Below, piece after piece: positions 37,908 to 46,549 of a stretch of 64,000 nt of DNA. A program made the position numbers and the translations under genes. Each line of letters starts with the position of its first letter. The stretch's first letter is position 1. The stretch spans positions 1 to 64,000 of the forward strand of contig SIBK01000017.1 of the NCBI GenBank assembly GCA_009695205.1. The letters run 5' to 3'. The notes under the pieces are model-generated. The model saw only the letters and a list, made by a program, of their open reading frames with translations. It did not search any database and was not told the DNA's origin. This DNA is from Pedosphaera sp. (GTDB taxonomy: Bacteria > Verrucomicrobiota > Verrucomicrobiia > Limisphaerales > UBA9464).

Positions 37908-40900
37908 TTAGCGTACCTCGAGTTTTCCGGAATGGTGGACGATGACTTCGCCCACCCCTCGCGGCATGGGGTGAACCGAAGACGCGCCGCCGGGCCAGCG
38001 GACTTGAATTCTGGTCGGAGCCGCCGGCATCGCCAGAATTTGGACGGAACTGTCTTGTGACCAATAGCCTGCGCCCGCATGGAACTCCCTGGCCGGGCCG
38101 AGGCGGTCGCCGAATTTGAGCTGAGCGACAGCCCCGTAGCCGCAGGGATTTCCGGGGGGTCCTGCCAAGCGGACACGGAGACCCACCGTCGCGAGATCAT
38201 TGTGCCAAAGTGTGGTGGGAGCGCCGTTTTGCGCAACCACCAGGTCCGGGCGGCCATCGAGGTCGAAGTCGCCCACTGCTGCACCCCGTTGCTCTCCGTA
38301 GATGCGGACTCCGGATCCGATGCCGGCCATGGGCATGAGATCGCCCGACCGGTCGCCCCGAAGCCAGAGGCCGCGTCCTGCGTCCGTGCGCGACCATTCC
38401 GAGCGCATCGCGAAGAAGTTTTGGGCGAGAAACAAGTCTTCCTGGCCATCGCCATCGGCGTCGGCAACCACGAGGCCGAACACGGGCGCAAGCTGTGCCG
38501 CCGCCGGCAGGGGAATCGCGATGAAACTGTCGCCGCGGTTCAGGAACAGCATTGTTGCCAAGGTGCTGACTGACACGACCCCAGGCTTCACGGATAACGC
38601 GGCCAGCACGTCGGGCATGGTCGCGACACTGAACGCGGCGTGGGTGGGAAAACGCTCGGCGAGCATGGGTAGGGCCTGGCTCAGCGCATTGAGGCTGCGA
38701 CGGGAAACCTCTGAGGTCAGTTCGGCGGGGTAATAGGCTTCGATGAGATCGGTCGTGCCTGCACCGCCCAAATTGCCATGGTAAAGGCGCAACGGGCGGG
38801 CGGCATCGGCCTGGTAGCCGGTGTTCAAGCCCCAATTGCCGGCGATCAAATCCAAGCGTCCGTCGCCGTCAATGTCCCCGGCGGTGACGCTGATCCACCA
38901 TCCGGTGAGCATCGAAAGTTTGTCGCGTACGTCGGAGGGGCGGGCACCTGAACGCGCAGCAGCCTTGGTGATCAACGGATCCCACGCGGCAAGCTTCCCG
39001 TGGTTATTACGAAAAATTCGCAAGGGACCCCATTCGCAAGCCAGAATAAGCTCAGGAAAACCATCTCCATCGAGGTCACTCCAGACCGCTCCACTGACGA
39101 GTCCGACCTGATCGAGCAGCAAGTTGGCGGCAGTGTCCGGAACTAATCTTGAGCCGTCGCGTCGGAATAATCGCGAACTTGCAGCCTGTGGATACGCCCC
39201 GGGAAGCACCCGGCCGCCGACAAAAAGATCGAGGTCACCATCCCCGTCGTAGTCTGCCGGGGCCAAGGTTCCGTTGCTGGCGTTCGCCGGGGGGATTTCG
39301 TCAAACGGCGTGACGGTAAGATGAGTTGTGCCGGCCGAAGCTGAGATCAAGACCACCACCGGGGAGTTAGCGAGGGAGGTTTCGTAGTTCGCAACGGCGG
39401 CCAGCAACGCGGGCTTGCCATCGGCCGTGATCCAAGCGGTGAAGCCGGTGACATCATCGGGCGCCGTCCAATCTGAGCCGAGAGGCAAGATTTCTCCGCC
39501 GGGCGAAAACCGAAACCCGCCCACGTGGCCGCCCCGACCCGTGCCGATGACCAGTTCATCCCGTCCATCTGCGTCCAGGTCACACCAGGCGACACCGGGA
39601 CCCAGGGAGCTGAGTTGTTTTGCCAGGAGCGGCTGCCGGGCGTAGTCGTCGAACAATGGCTCGTGGTGAGTGTGATGGAGCCGCGCGGTCTCATCGGTGA
39701 AAAGAGGGCGCGGCCGACCCACTGATTTCGGCGCCACCGGCCGGGCATCCGTCTCGGCCATTTCATAGAGATGATTCGGTTCGGCGTTGGAGATGACGGT
39801 CTGCTGTCCCGACCGCCAGGAGACTTCGACCGTCAATTGCTTTGCAGCTCCGGCGGCGAACGTGCGGAGCGTGTCGTCACCCGAGAGATAGCGTCCGCCG
39901 GCTATGATTTCCTGACTTTGGATCACCGGCCCCCCGAGCACTCGGATGCGTCCGCCAATGCCCCGTGTGTTCGGCGCACGGCCCTTCAAGCGTAGGGTGA
40001 CACGCGGAGCGGCGCTCTCGTTCCGGTAAACGCTGGCACCCGAATTGAGGTTGTTGATCGCCACGTCGAGGTCTCCATCTCCGTCGAGATCGGCCAACGC
40101 GATGCCCTGCGATATGCCGACTGCCTCAAAGCCCCAAGCCTTGGACCGGTCTTCGAACGTCAGATCTCCCCGATTGCGGAAGGCGGATTTGGGGGAAGGG
40201 AAGGGTGGGTAAAGGAGCAGATGGGTGCGTGTGGCTTCGGCGGACTGCTTACCCAGCGATCGGATATAGGCCAGCGAATCGCGGTCTTGTGTGTCGAACA
40301 TCATTCCGTTGACGACGAGCAGATCCTCGTAGCCGTCGAGATCTACATCCAGAAAGACGGGTTGCCACGACCAGTCCGTCGCGGCGACTCCAGCAAACTC
40401 GGCTATCTCGCTCCAGGTGCCGTCGCCGTTGCCCCGATAGAGTGTGTTGCGGTTCACTTCGGGACGGAGTCCGAAGCGCCCTGGGATATTGGGCAGGAAA
40501 GTCACGCCTGAGACTTGCCGGATCCGTCGCGCGTGGTCGCGGCCCAACATTTCGACGGCGAGAAAATCAATCTCGCCATTCCGGTCGAGGTCTGCGAAAT
40601 CGACGCCCATTGAGGAGAATGGAAACTTGCGGATGGCCAGGCGAGAAGCCTCACGAAAGTTACCCGAACCGTCGTTCAACCAAAGTCGATCGGGCGTCTG
40701 CAGATCATTACAGACGTAAATATCGGGCGCGCCGTCTCCGTTGATATCGCGCATCTGGACGCTTAGACCGTAGTCGGGTGGCGGCGGTTTGGGCCGCCCC
40801 GTCTCGTCCAGGAATCGAGCTGAATTCCAAGGCGCGGCTTGGAATCGGCCGGTGCCATCGTTCAGATAGAGCACACCCACCTCACCCACCTCCTCCATAT

Positions 40901-41573
40901 GGCCATCCACAAATCGCAACCGGTGGGCGTTCGGGCCGGTAACCACCCACTGTCCGTTAAGCTGCTTGATTTCCGTGCGGCCGCCAAAGCGGAGGACGGA
41001 GAACGCCCCGTAGTTCGCCACATAAAGATCCAGATCACCATCGCCGTCCACGTCGGCCAGAGCTAGGCTCATGCTGCCCGAGGACGAGGTTAGGCCGGCT
41101 TCTGCGGTGATCTCACTAAACTGTCCTCGCCCGTCGTTGCGGAAACAATGAACGCCGGAACCCAGCGTGGAGACGAGCAGATCGAGATCACCGTCGCCAT
41201 CAATGTCTGCGAATACGGCGCCCGTCGAGACCCACTGCGGGCAGGAGACCCCGGCGTTCGCAGCGACCTCCTGGAATCGCCAGCCGCCAAGATTCCGGAA
41301 CAGGGCATTCGTCCCGCTGATCGCACAAAAATATAAATCGCATAGGCCGTCGCCATCGAAGTCACCCGCCGCGACTCCAGAGCCGTTCATGAGGTTCGGA
41401 TTTCGCCCGGCCGCCAAGGGAGCGAGGCTGTTGGTGAAGTTCACTCCTGAGGAAGAACCGGCGACGTTCGCGAAGCCGGGATGGCCAGTCTTCGGAACCG
41501 CCAAAGGAAAGACGCCGCCCACCGCGCCCGTATGGAAGAATGCGCCTAGGGCCAGCAGCAAACCGCGGTTCAT
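37908..41573 (-). CDS. Giant FG-GAP/ASPIC-UnbV (CRTAC1-like) protein, paralogue D
   Basis: From the ATG at 41573 the protein is 1221 residues, with a short signal peptide ('LLLALGAFFHTGAVGG'). It has the cluster's two-lobe plan: 'DFDGDGLCDLYFCAISG', 'DIDGDGDLDLLVSTLG', 'DVDGDGDLDLYVANYG', 'DLDGDGDLDVAINNLN', 'GGRYLSGDDTL' for lobe 1, and 'GPGVAWCDLDADGRDELVIGTGRGG', 'DLFVGGRVLPGAYPQ', 'GWWISVTAGDIDGDGRLDLIAGNWGLNT', 'QEDLFLAQNFFA' and a second ASPIC/UnbV domain for lobe 2. It is 75 bases downstream of the AraC-type regulator on the same strand, which suggests co-transcription or direct control. Exported; ligand unknown. Confidence 0.9.
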   Translation of the reverse strand: MNRGLLLALGAFFHTGAVGGVFPLAVPKTGHPGFANVAGSSSGVNFTNSLAPLAAGRNPNLMNGSGVAAGDFDGDGLCDLYFCAISGTNALFRNLGGWRFQEVAANAGVSCPQWVSTGAVFADIDGDGDLDLLVSTLGSGVHCFRNDGRGQFSEITAEAGLTSSSGSMSLALADVDGDGDLDLYVANYGAFSVLRFGGRTEIKQLNGQWVVTGPNAHRLRFVDGHMEEVGEVGVLYLNDGTGRFQAAPWNSARFLDETGRPKPPPPDYGLSVQMRDINGDGAPDIYVCNDLQTPDRLWLNDGSGNFREASRLAIRKFPFSSMGVDFADLDRNGEIDFLAVEMLGRDHARRIRQVSGVTFLPNIPGRFGLRPEVNRNTLYRGNGDGTWSEIAEFAGVAATDWSWQPVFLDVDLDGYEDLLVVNGMMFDTQDRDSLAYIRSLGKQSAEATRTHLLLYPPFPSPKSAFRNRGDLTFEDRSKAWGFEAVGISQGIALADLDGDGDLDVAINNLNSGASVYRNESAAPRVTLRLKGRAPNTRGIGGRIRVLGGPVIQSQEIIAGGRYLSGDDTLRTFAAGAAKQLTVEVSWRSGQQTVISNAEPNHLYEMAETDARPVAPKSVGRPRPLFTDETARLHHTHHEPLFDDYARQPLLAKQLSSLGPGVAWCDLDADGRDELVIGTGRGGHVGGFRFSPGGEILPLGSDWTAPDDVTGFTAWITADGKPALLAAVANYETSLANSPVVVLISASAGTTHLTVTPFDEIPPANASNGTLAPADYDGDGDLDLFVGGRVLPGAYPQAASSRLFRRDGSRLVPDTAANLLLDQVGLVSGAVWSDLDGDGFPELILACEWGPLRIFRNNHGKLAAWDPLITKAAARSGARPSDVRDKLSMLTGWWISVTAGDIDGDGRLDLIAGNWGLNTGYQADAARPLRLYHGNLGGAGTTDLIEAYYPAELTSEVSRRSLNALSQALPMLAERFPTHAAFSVATMPDVLAALSVKPGVVSVSTLATMLFLNRGDSFIAIPLPAAAQLAPVFGLVVADADGDGQEDLFLAQNFFAMRSEWSRTDAGRGLWLRGDRSGDLMPMAGIGSGVRIYGEQRGAAVGDFDLDGRPDLVVAQNGAPTTLWHNDLATVGLRVRLAGPPGNPCGYGAVAQLKFGDRLGPAREFHAGAGYWSQDSSVQILAMPAAPTRIQVRWPGGASSVHPMPRGVGEVIVHHSGKLEVR

Positions 41574-41648
41574 TGCGGACACGGATTGATGAGCCACACG
41601 TTGGATGCTGTTACAATCATACACGGACAATCCAGAGCGAAAGCCCGA

Positions 41649-42626
41649 CTAATGTGTCCGACCGACTCGTTGTGAGGGCGTGCGGGTGGGATACAAACCA
41701 GGGCAGCATCCGAACGCCTGATGAAACGCCTGACTAAAATGGCTCAAACTGCTGTATCCGACCTCGATTGCAGCTTCTGTAACGTTATAGTTTCCAGTTT
41801 TTAGCAGTTTAGACGCTTTTTCGAGGCGAAGTTGGCGCAGGTATTGAGGGATTGTTCGGCCGGTTTCCTTCGAAAACGTTCGGCTGAGGTAAAACGGGCT
41901 ACAGCCCACTTCCCGGGCGATTTGCTCCAAAGGAGGTGTCTGGCTGAGGTCGCGTCGGAGGATGGCGATGACAGAATCGATGCGGTCGCGGGCGACCCGT
42001 TGCTGGCGGTGGCAAAACAACTCTTGGGCGTTTTGAGGTTGAAAGAATAATTCACCGACCAATTCGGCAGCCTTAGCCTGGAACCAAAGTGCTTGGGCGC
42101 TGGCAAGTACAGGGGGTTGTCGCAAGCTGGCGACGAGTTCCCGTTGGCGAAGATTCATGGATTCGGGATCCGAGACGCCGGAGTCCCCGCCCGAGCCCCG
42201 TACGATTGCCTGAATCAGCGGATGAAGATCGTCGACAAACGAGTTGAGCATGCCTTGAAGGAACGCCGGAGCCAGTTCAACCGTGATGAACTGATGATGC
42301 TGATTGGCATTCCGCTGGGCTGCGAGGGGTGCCCGACCTTGTCGGTAGAAACCGGCAATCCACGGGCCGTACGCTGCGCGGCGATCGCCCAGGGAAACCT
42401 CACCGCTCCCCGCCAGATTAAGGCAAATCTCGACGCTATCCGGATGAAAGCTCCGGGCCCAATCGAGTGGGGTTGCGGTCGTAAAGTCATGCCATTCGAA
42501 GCTGAATCCAAGCTGATGATAGCTTCCCGAGAGTTGCCGCCACCCGGCACCGACTCCCGCCCAGGCCGCCGCTTCCGTGGACGGAACTGCCGGAATATGG
42601 CTGCGGTGTGGTGCGAGGATGCTCAT
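41649..42626 (-). CDS. AraC-family transcriptional regulator
   Basis: From the ATG at 42626 the protein is 325 residues. The C-terminal 100 residues form the AraC double helix-turn-helix: 'PPLEQIAREVGCSPFYLSRTFSKETGRTIPQYLRQLRLEKASKLL' followed by 'VTEAAIEVGYSSLSHFSQAFHQAFGCCPGLY', matching both recognition helices. The N-terminal 200 residues are a cupin-like sensing domain without a recognisable ligand signature. An open frame upstream to 42803 has no conserved content. As the first minus-strand gene above the CRTAC1-like array it is the natural candidate regulator of that locus, but this is inference from position. It diverges from the RelE-like gene. Confidence 0.88.
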   Translation of the reverse strand: MSILAPHRSHIPAVPSTEAAAWAGVGAGWRQLSGSYHQLGFSFEWHDFTTATPLDWARSFHPDSVEICLNLAGSGEVSLGDRRAAYGPWIAGFYRQGRAPLAAQRNANQHHQFITVELAPAFLQGMLNSFVDDLHPLIQAIVRGSGGDSGVSDPESMNLRQRELVASLRQPPVLASAQALWFQAKAAELVGELFFQPQNAQELFCHRQQRVARDRIDSVIAILRRDLSQTPPLEQIAREVGCSPFYLSRTFSKETGRTIPQYLRQLRLEKASKLLKTGNYNVTEAAIEVGYSSLSHFSQAFHQAFGCCPGLYPTRTPSQRVGRTH

Positions 42627-42793
42627 GAAGAAACGCCGCGAGGTGCGCGAGTAAACACACTTCTGGTAGCGTAAGAGTGAGAATAGCGGCTTGCTTCGCG
42701 AGAGCAATGCGCCCCGCCAAAGGAGAAAGATATTCGCGAAGGTCGGCATTTCCGGTTTCCTTTTGGGCGGGCGACGATATTTTCCCGGTGGCA

Positions 42794-43150
42794 ATGGCTC
42801 CATTTCAGATCATTTTTAATCCGACCAGCGCAGCTGAGTTGGCAAAGATGCCTCGCGACTTGCAGCTCCATATCCTGGGTGAATTCCGCGGTCTGCCTCA
42901 GGAACTACAAAGAGAGAGCGGCCATTTCGGGCAACTTAATCGTAATAACCGCAGCTTGATCCGGTATCGCCTGGGCGAGTACCGCGTGTACTGCGAACGG
43001 CATCCACTCGGGGTGGTTGTCCACCGGATCTTGAACCGGAATACGCTGAAGGATTTCCTGTACCGATCCAGCCTGCCGACGGGTGAAGACGAACAATTGC
43101 AGGACAACCCCAAGTTCTGGGAATTGATCGAGCAATCCCGCAGCCGTTAA
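42794..43150 (+). CDS. RelE/ParE-like protein
   Basis: The 118-residue product (ATG at 42794) resembles the RelE/ParE toxin fold. It has an N-terminal strand 'FQIIFNPTSAAELAKMP', two helices with 'LGEFRGLPQE', and then 'LIRYRLGEYRVYCERHPLGVVVHRILNRNTLKDFLY', the usual 'R.R.G.YRV.......V.V..I..R...Y' core. RelE proteins cleave mRNA on the ribosome. No antitoxin gene is adjacent, so it may be an orphan or a non-toxic homologue. It is 13 bases upstream of coaD, probably in the same transcript. Confidence 0.65.
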   Translation: MAPFQIIFNPTSAAELAKMPRDLQLHILGEFRGLPQELQRESGHFGQLNRNNRSLIRYRLGEYRVYCERHPLGVVVHRILNRNTLKDFLYRSSLPTGEDEQLQDNPKFWELIEQSRSR

Positions 43151-43163
43151 CTCAACTCACCCG

Positions 43164-43682
43164 ATGCGCATCGCAATTTATCCAGGAAGTTTCGACCCGC
43201 TGACCAACGGACATTTGGATGTCATCCAGCGGGCAGCCCGCCTGTTCGACCAAGTCATTGTCGCCGTGGCCGAGAACGACGGAAAGAAGCCGCTCTTTTC
43301 GATGAACGAACGGCGAAAGTTAGTGACCGTTGCGGTGACCGGAATGGCGAATGTGGAGGTCGAAACATTCGGGGGTCTGCTCGTCGAATATGTGGTGAAG
43401 CGGGGCGGGTCGGCGATTGTTCGCGGGCTGCGCGCGGTCAGTGATTTCGAATTTGAATTCCAGCTGGCCTTGATGAACCGGAAGCTCAATGACCAGGTCG
43501 AGACGATCTTCATGATGCCGAAGGACACCTATACATTCGTGAGTTCCCGCCTGGTGAAGGAGATCGCGCGTCTCGGCGGGGACATCCGCCCGTTTGTTCC
43601 ACCGAACATTGAAGCCGCCCTTCGGAAACGCCTGGCACCCGTTAAATGCGCTCGAAGTAACGTTGTTTCTCCCAGTCGGTGA
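43164..43682 (+). CDS. coaD: Phosphopantetheine adenylyltransferase
   Basis: The 172-residue enzyme catalyses the penultimate step of coenzyme A synthesis, forming dephospho-CoA from phosphopantetheine and ATP. The nucleotidyltransferase motif 'YPGSFDPLTNGHLDVI' (with the TNGH signature) opens the protein. 'VRGLRAVSDFEFEFQLALMNRKL' and 'TYTFVSSRLVKEIARLGGDI' are the other conserved CoaD blocks. The C-terminal 15 residues beyond 'ALRKRL' are extra. Those codons lie in a 41-base antisense overlap with the end of the glutamine-synthetase-like gene. Confidence 0.96.
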   Translation: MRIAIYPGSFDPLTNGHLDVIQRAARLFDQVIVAVAENDGKKPLFSMNERRKLVTVAVTGMANVEVETFGGLLVEYVVKRGGSAIVRGLRAVSDFEFEFQLALMNRKLNDQVETIFMMPKDTYTFVSSRLVKEIARLGGDIRPFVPPNIEAALRKRLAPVKCARSNVVSPSR

Positions 43683-45006
43683 CGGCGTTCGCAAAGGCGT
43701 CCTGTTCCAGGCGGGCATGATGCACATAAAAATCCACCACCGCATCACCGAAGGCGGAGCGTGCCATGCGTGAGCCGTGGAAAAGATCCGATGCTTCGCG
43801 AAGGCTGGAGGGAAGCCGGGTCAGTTTCGGATCGATGTAAGCGTTACCCACATAGGCGGGACCGCAGTCCAGATCTTCATCAATGCCCGCAAATCCCGCC
43901 GCTAACATCGCCGCAAACGTCAGGTATGGGTTCGCATCCGCCCCGGGCATCCGGTTTTCCGGCCGATACGAATTTCCATTCCCGACAACCCGGAAACCAC
44001 AGGTCCGGTTGTCCGTGGACCATGCCATGCGAGTCGGCGCCCAACTGCCAGGCTGATACCGCTTGTAGCTGTTAATCGTCGGTCCGTAAAACAGGCAGAG
44101 CTCCGGCGAGTACTTCATCAGACCACCGAGAAACTGTCGGAACAGCTTCGAGCCACCCCCGGGTTTTCCACCGCCCGCCGCCTTGGGATCCCAAAACAAA
44201 TTCTTCCCCCCTTTCCACAGGCTCATGTGGACATGACAGGAATTGCCCGCTTCACCCGGTGCGTATTTGGCCATGAAGGTCACGGACTTGCCGAATGGCT
44301 CCACAATTTCCTTCACGCCCTGCTTGAAAACCACGTGCATGTCGGCCATCGGAAGGGGTTCGGCATAGGTGAAATTCACCTCGTGCTGCCCCCGGCTCCA
44401 TTCACCCTTGCTGCTCTCGACCGGCACCCGCGCCGTTGTCATCCCGTTCCGCAACGCTCGCATCAGGGGCTCATCCCGCGTGGGATGCATCAGGTGGTAG
44501 TCGATCCGGTAATCACTCGATGGCTGCAAGTCACGATACCCGCGCGTGTAGGCGTCGTGAAAGGTCTGATTAAAGAGATAAAACTCAAGTTCACTCGCAC
44601 AAAAACACGTCATTCCCGCCGTGCGAAGGCGGTCGAGCTGCCGGCGCAGCACGGAACGCGGCGCCTCGTCCACGAGGGAACCGTCCGGCCGCAGGAAATC
44701 ACAGAGCACGAGGACGGCACCCAGCTGCCAGGGGAGAGCTCGCAGCGTGTCCAGATCGGGCCGCATCTCAAAATCGCCGAAGCCTGCATCCCAGCTAGCC
44801 ACCTGGAACCCGTCCAATGGATCCATCTCCATGTTGACCGTCAGGAGGTAATTGCAACCGTGGGTGCCGTGGGCGACGACAGATTTGAGGAAGTAGTCGG
44901 CCCGAAACCGTTTACCGACCAATCGGCCAAACGGGTCGGGGATGCCAACGATGACGGTATCGATCTCACCGGACCGAACCCGTGACTTGAGCTGGGCGAG
45001 CGTCAT
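43642..45006 (-). CDS. Glutamine-synthetase-like ligase (PuuA/GlnA-related)
   Basis: The 454-residue protein has the glutamine synthetase beta-grasp plus catalytic fold. Metal and substrate motifs are visible: 'ASELEFYLFNQTF', 'GQHEVNFTYAEPL', 'FMAKYAPGEAGNSCHVHMSLW' and 'NSYKRYQPGSWAPTRMAWSTDNRTCGFRV'. Sequence character and the neighbouring aldehyde dehydrogenase favour a gamma-glutamyl-amine ligase (PuuA type) over housekeeping GlnA, but no putrescine oxidase or gamma-glutamyl hydrolase is in view. It ligates glutamate to ammonia or an amine using ATP. It is the last gene of a three-gene minus-strand run (gaps of 58 and 48 bases). Confidence 0.87.
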   Translation of the reverse strand: MTLAQLKSRVRSGEIDTVIVGIPDPFGRLVGKRFRADYFLKSVVAHGTHGCNYLLTVNMEMDPLDGFQVASWDAGFGDFEMRPDLDTLRALPWQLGAVLVLCDFLRPDGSLVDEAPRSVLRRQLDRLRTAGMTCFCASELEFYLFNQTFHDAYTRGYRDLQPSSDYRIDYHLMHPTRDEPLMRALRNGMTTARVPVESSKGEWSRGQHEVNFTYAEPLPMADMHVVFKQGVKEIVEPFGKSVTFMAKYAPGEAGNSCHVHMSLWKGGKNLFWDPKAAGGGKPGGGSKLFRQFLGGLMKYSPELCLFYGPTINSYKRYQPGSWAPTRMAWSTDNRTCGFRVVGNGNSYRPENRMPGADANPYLTFAAMLAAGFAGIDEDLDCGPAYVGNAYIDPKLTRLPSSLREASDLFHGSRMARSAFGDAVVDFYVHHARLEQDAFANAVTDWEKQRYFERI

Positions 45007-45054
45007 AGGAAATGGAAATGGTGTGCGGTTGGGCAGACGCTACCGCGTGGGTTC

Positions 45055-46491
45055 CTACTCTGCCACATAGACATTCTTTAATTCCGTATAACCTTCCATC
45101 GCTGCCATCCCGAGGTCGCGGCCTAGACCGCTGGTCTTGAAGCCGCCAAACGGGGCCTCCACATGGACGCTGCTATGAGAATTCACACTCAGCACCCCGG
45201 CCTGCACGGCGCGACTCACCCGGAGCGCCCGCCGAAGATCGTTCGTCCACAACGAACCGCTCAGTCCGTAAGGCGATGCATTCACATCGCGGAGTAAGGT
45301 CGCTTCGTCGTCAAACGGAGTGATCGCCACCACGGGCCCAAAAATTTCCTCCTGCCAGCAGCGGTCCCCCGAACCAACTCCGAGCAATACCGTCGGTTCC
45401 AGAAAGAATCCGCGCGATTCTGTCTTGGGCCGGCCACCCCCACAGACGAATCGGCTGCCTCGGGCCCGGGCGTCCGCAAGAAAATCTTCAACAACCGCCC
45501 GCTGCGCAGCCGAAACGAGAGGACCGAGCTGGGTTTCCTCGCGGGCCGGATCCCCGACCACGAGTTTGTGGGTGGCGGCGACAAACCGGTCCACAAACGG
45601 CTCGAACACACTGCGTTCCACGTAGACCCGGCTCCGGGCACAGCAGTCTTGCCCGGTATTCGCAAACACGCTCATCGGCGAAGTCTCTGCCGCTTTCTGC
45701 CAGTCCGCATCTGCGAAAATAATGTTCGGCGATTTGCCCCCCAACTCGAGCGAGACCCGCTTGAGATCACGAGCTGCAAGTTCCATCACGCGGCGGCCAA
45801 CCGCCGTCGAGCCCGTGAAGGACACTTTCCGGATGAGCGGGTGGGTCACCAGAGCGTCGCCAACAACAGCACCCGACCCCGGCAAAACTTGCAGCACTCC
45901 GGGCGGCAATCCGGCGGCATGGGCCGTTTCACCCAGAGCCAGGGCCGTCAGCGGCGAGAGAGAGGCGGGCTTGAGAACGACGCAGTTTCCGGCCGCGAGG
46001 GCCGGCGCCGCCTTCCAACAGGCGATAGGGAACGGAAAATTCCAGGGAACCACCGCGGCCACCACGCCCATAGACTCACGCAAGGTGAAGTCGAATCCTC
46101 CGCGGGCGACGGGAATGGTCTGACCGCAAAACTGAGTGACTGCCCCAGCATAGTACTCGAAAACGCGCGCTCCGAGCCCCACTTCATCCCGAGCGTCGGT
46201 AATCGGCTTTCCGATCTGAAGCGTCTCCAATTGAGCGATGGACTCTTGCTGCTCGCGGAGTTTGCGGGCAACGTTGTATAAGATCTCCGTCCTTTTGCCG
46301 GGAGTCATGTCGCGCCAGCCGGATTCCCATGCGACATGGGCGGATTCAACAGCCCGAGCGACGTCCGCCACACCGGCTGATTCAACGTCCACAAAGCCCT
46401 CCCCAGTGGCCGGGTTGATGAGTCGGATCGGAGAACGCCCCCTGGCGCTCTGCCATCGGCCGTCCACAAAAAGTTGAGTGGGAGTTGTCAT
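45055..46491 (-). CDS. Aldehyde dehydrogenase (NAD-dependent)
   Basis: From the ATG at 46491 the protein is 478 residues, normal for the family. It oxidises an aldehyde to the carboxylate. The oxyanion/NAD segment 'AVVPWNFPFPIACWKAAPALAAGN', 'FTGSTAVGRRVM', the general-base glutamate in 'SLELGGKSPNIIF', the nucleophile in 'NTGQDCCARSRVYVE', and 'EEIFGPVVAI' are all present. The frame extends upstream to 46581 without family sequence. The position between a PuuA-like ligase and a mutase suggests a gamma-glutamylaminobutyraldehyde or betaine-aldehyde type substrate; this is a guess. Confidence 0.92.
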   Translation of the reverse strand: MTTPTQLFVDGRWQSARGRSPIRLINPATGEGFVDVESAGVADVARAVESAHVAWESGWRDMTPGKRTEILYNVARKLREQQESIAQLETLQIGKPITDARDEVGLGARVFEYYAGAVTQFCGQTIPVARGGFDFTLRESMGVVAAVVPWNFPFPIACWKAAPALAAGNCVVLKPASLSPLTALALGETAHAAGLPPGVLQVLPGSGAVVGDALVTHPLIRKVSFTGSTAVGRRVMELAARDLKRVSLELGGKSPNIIFADADWQKAAETSPMSVFANTGQDCCARSRVYVERSVFEPFVDRFVAATHKLVVGDPAREETQLGPLVSAAQRAVVEDFLADARARGSRFVCGGGRPKTESRGFFLEPTVLLGVGSGDRCWQEEIFGPVVAITPFDDEATLLRDVNASPYGLSGSLWTNDLRRALRVSRAVQAGVLSVNSHSSVHVEAPFGGFKTSGLGRDLGMAAMEGYTELKNVYVAE

Positions 46492-46549
46492 GTAAATCGG
46501 AGACTTCGAGCGGAATCGATGATAAACGGGGTGCTGGCGATGCCCTCGC

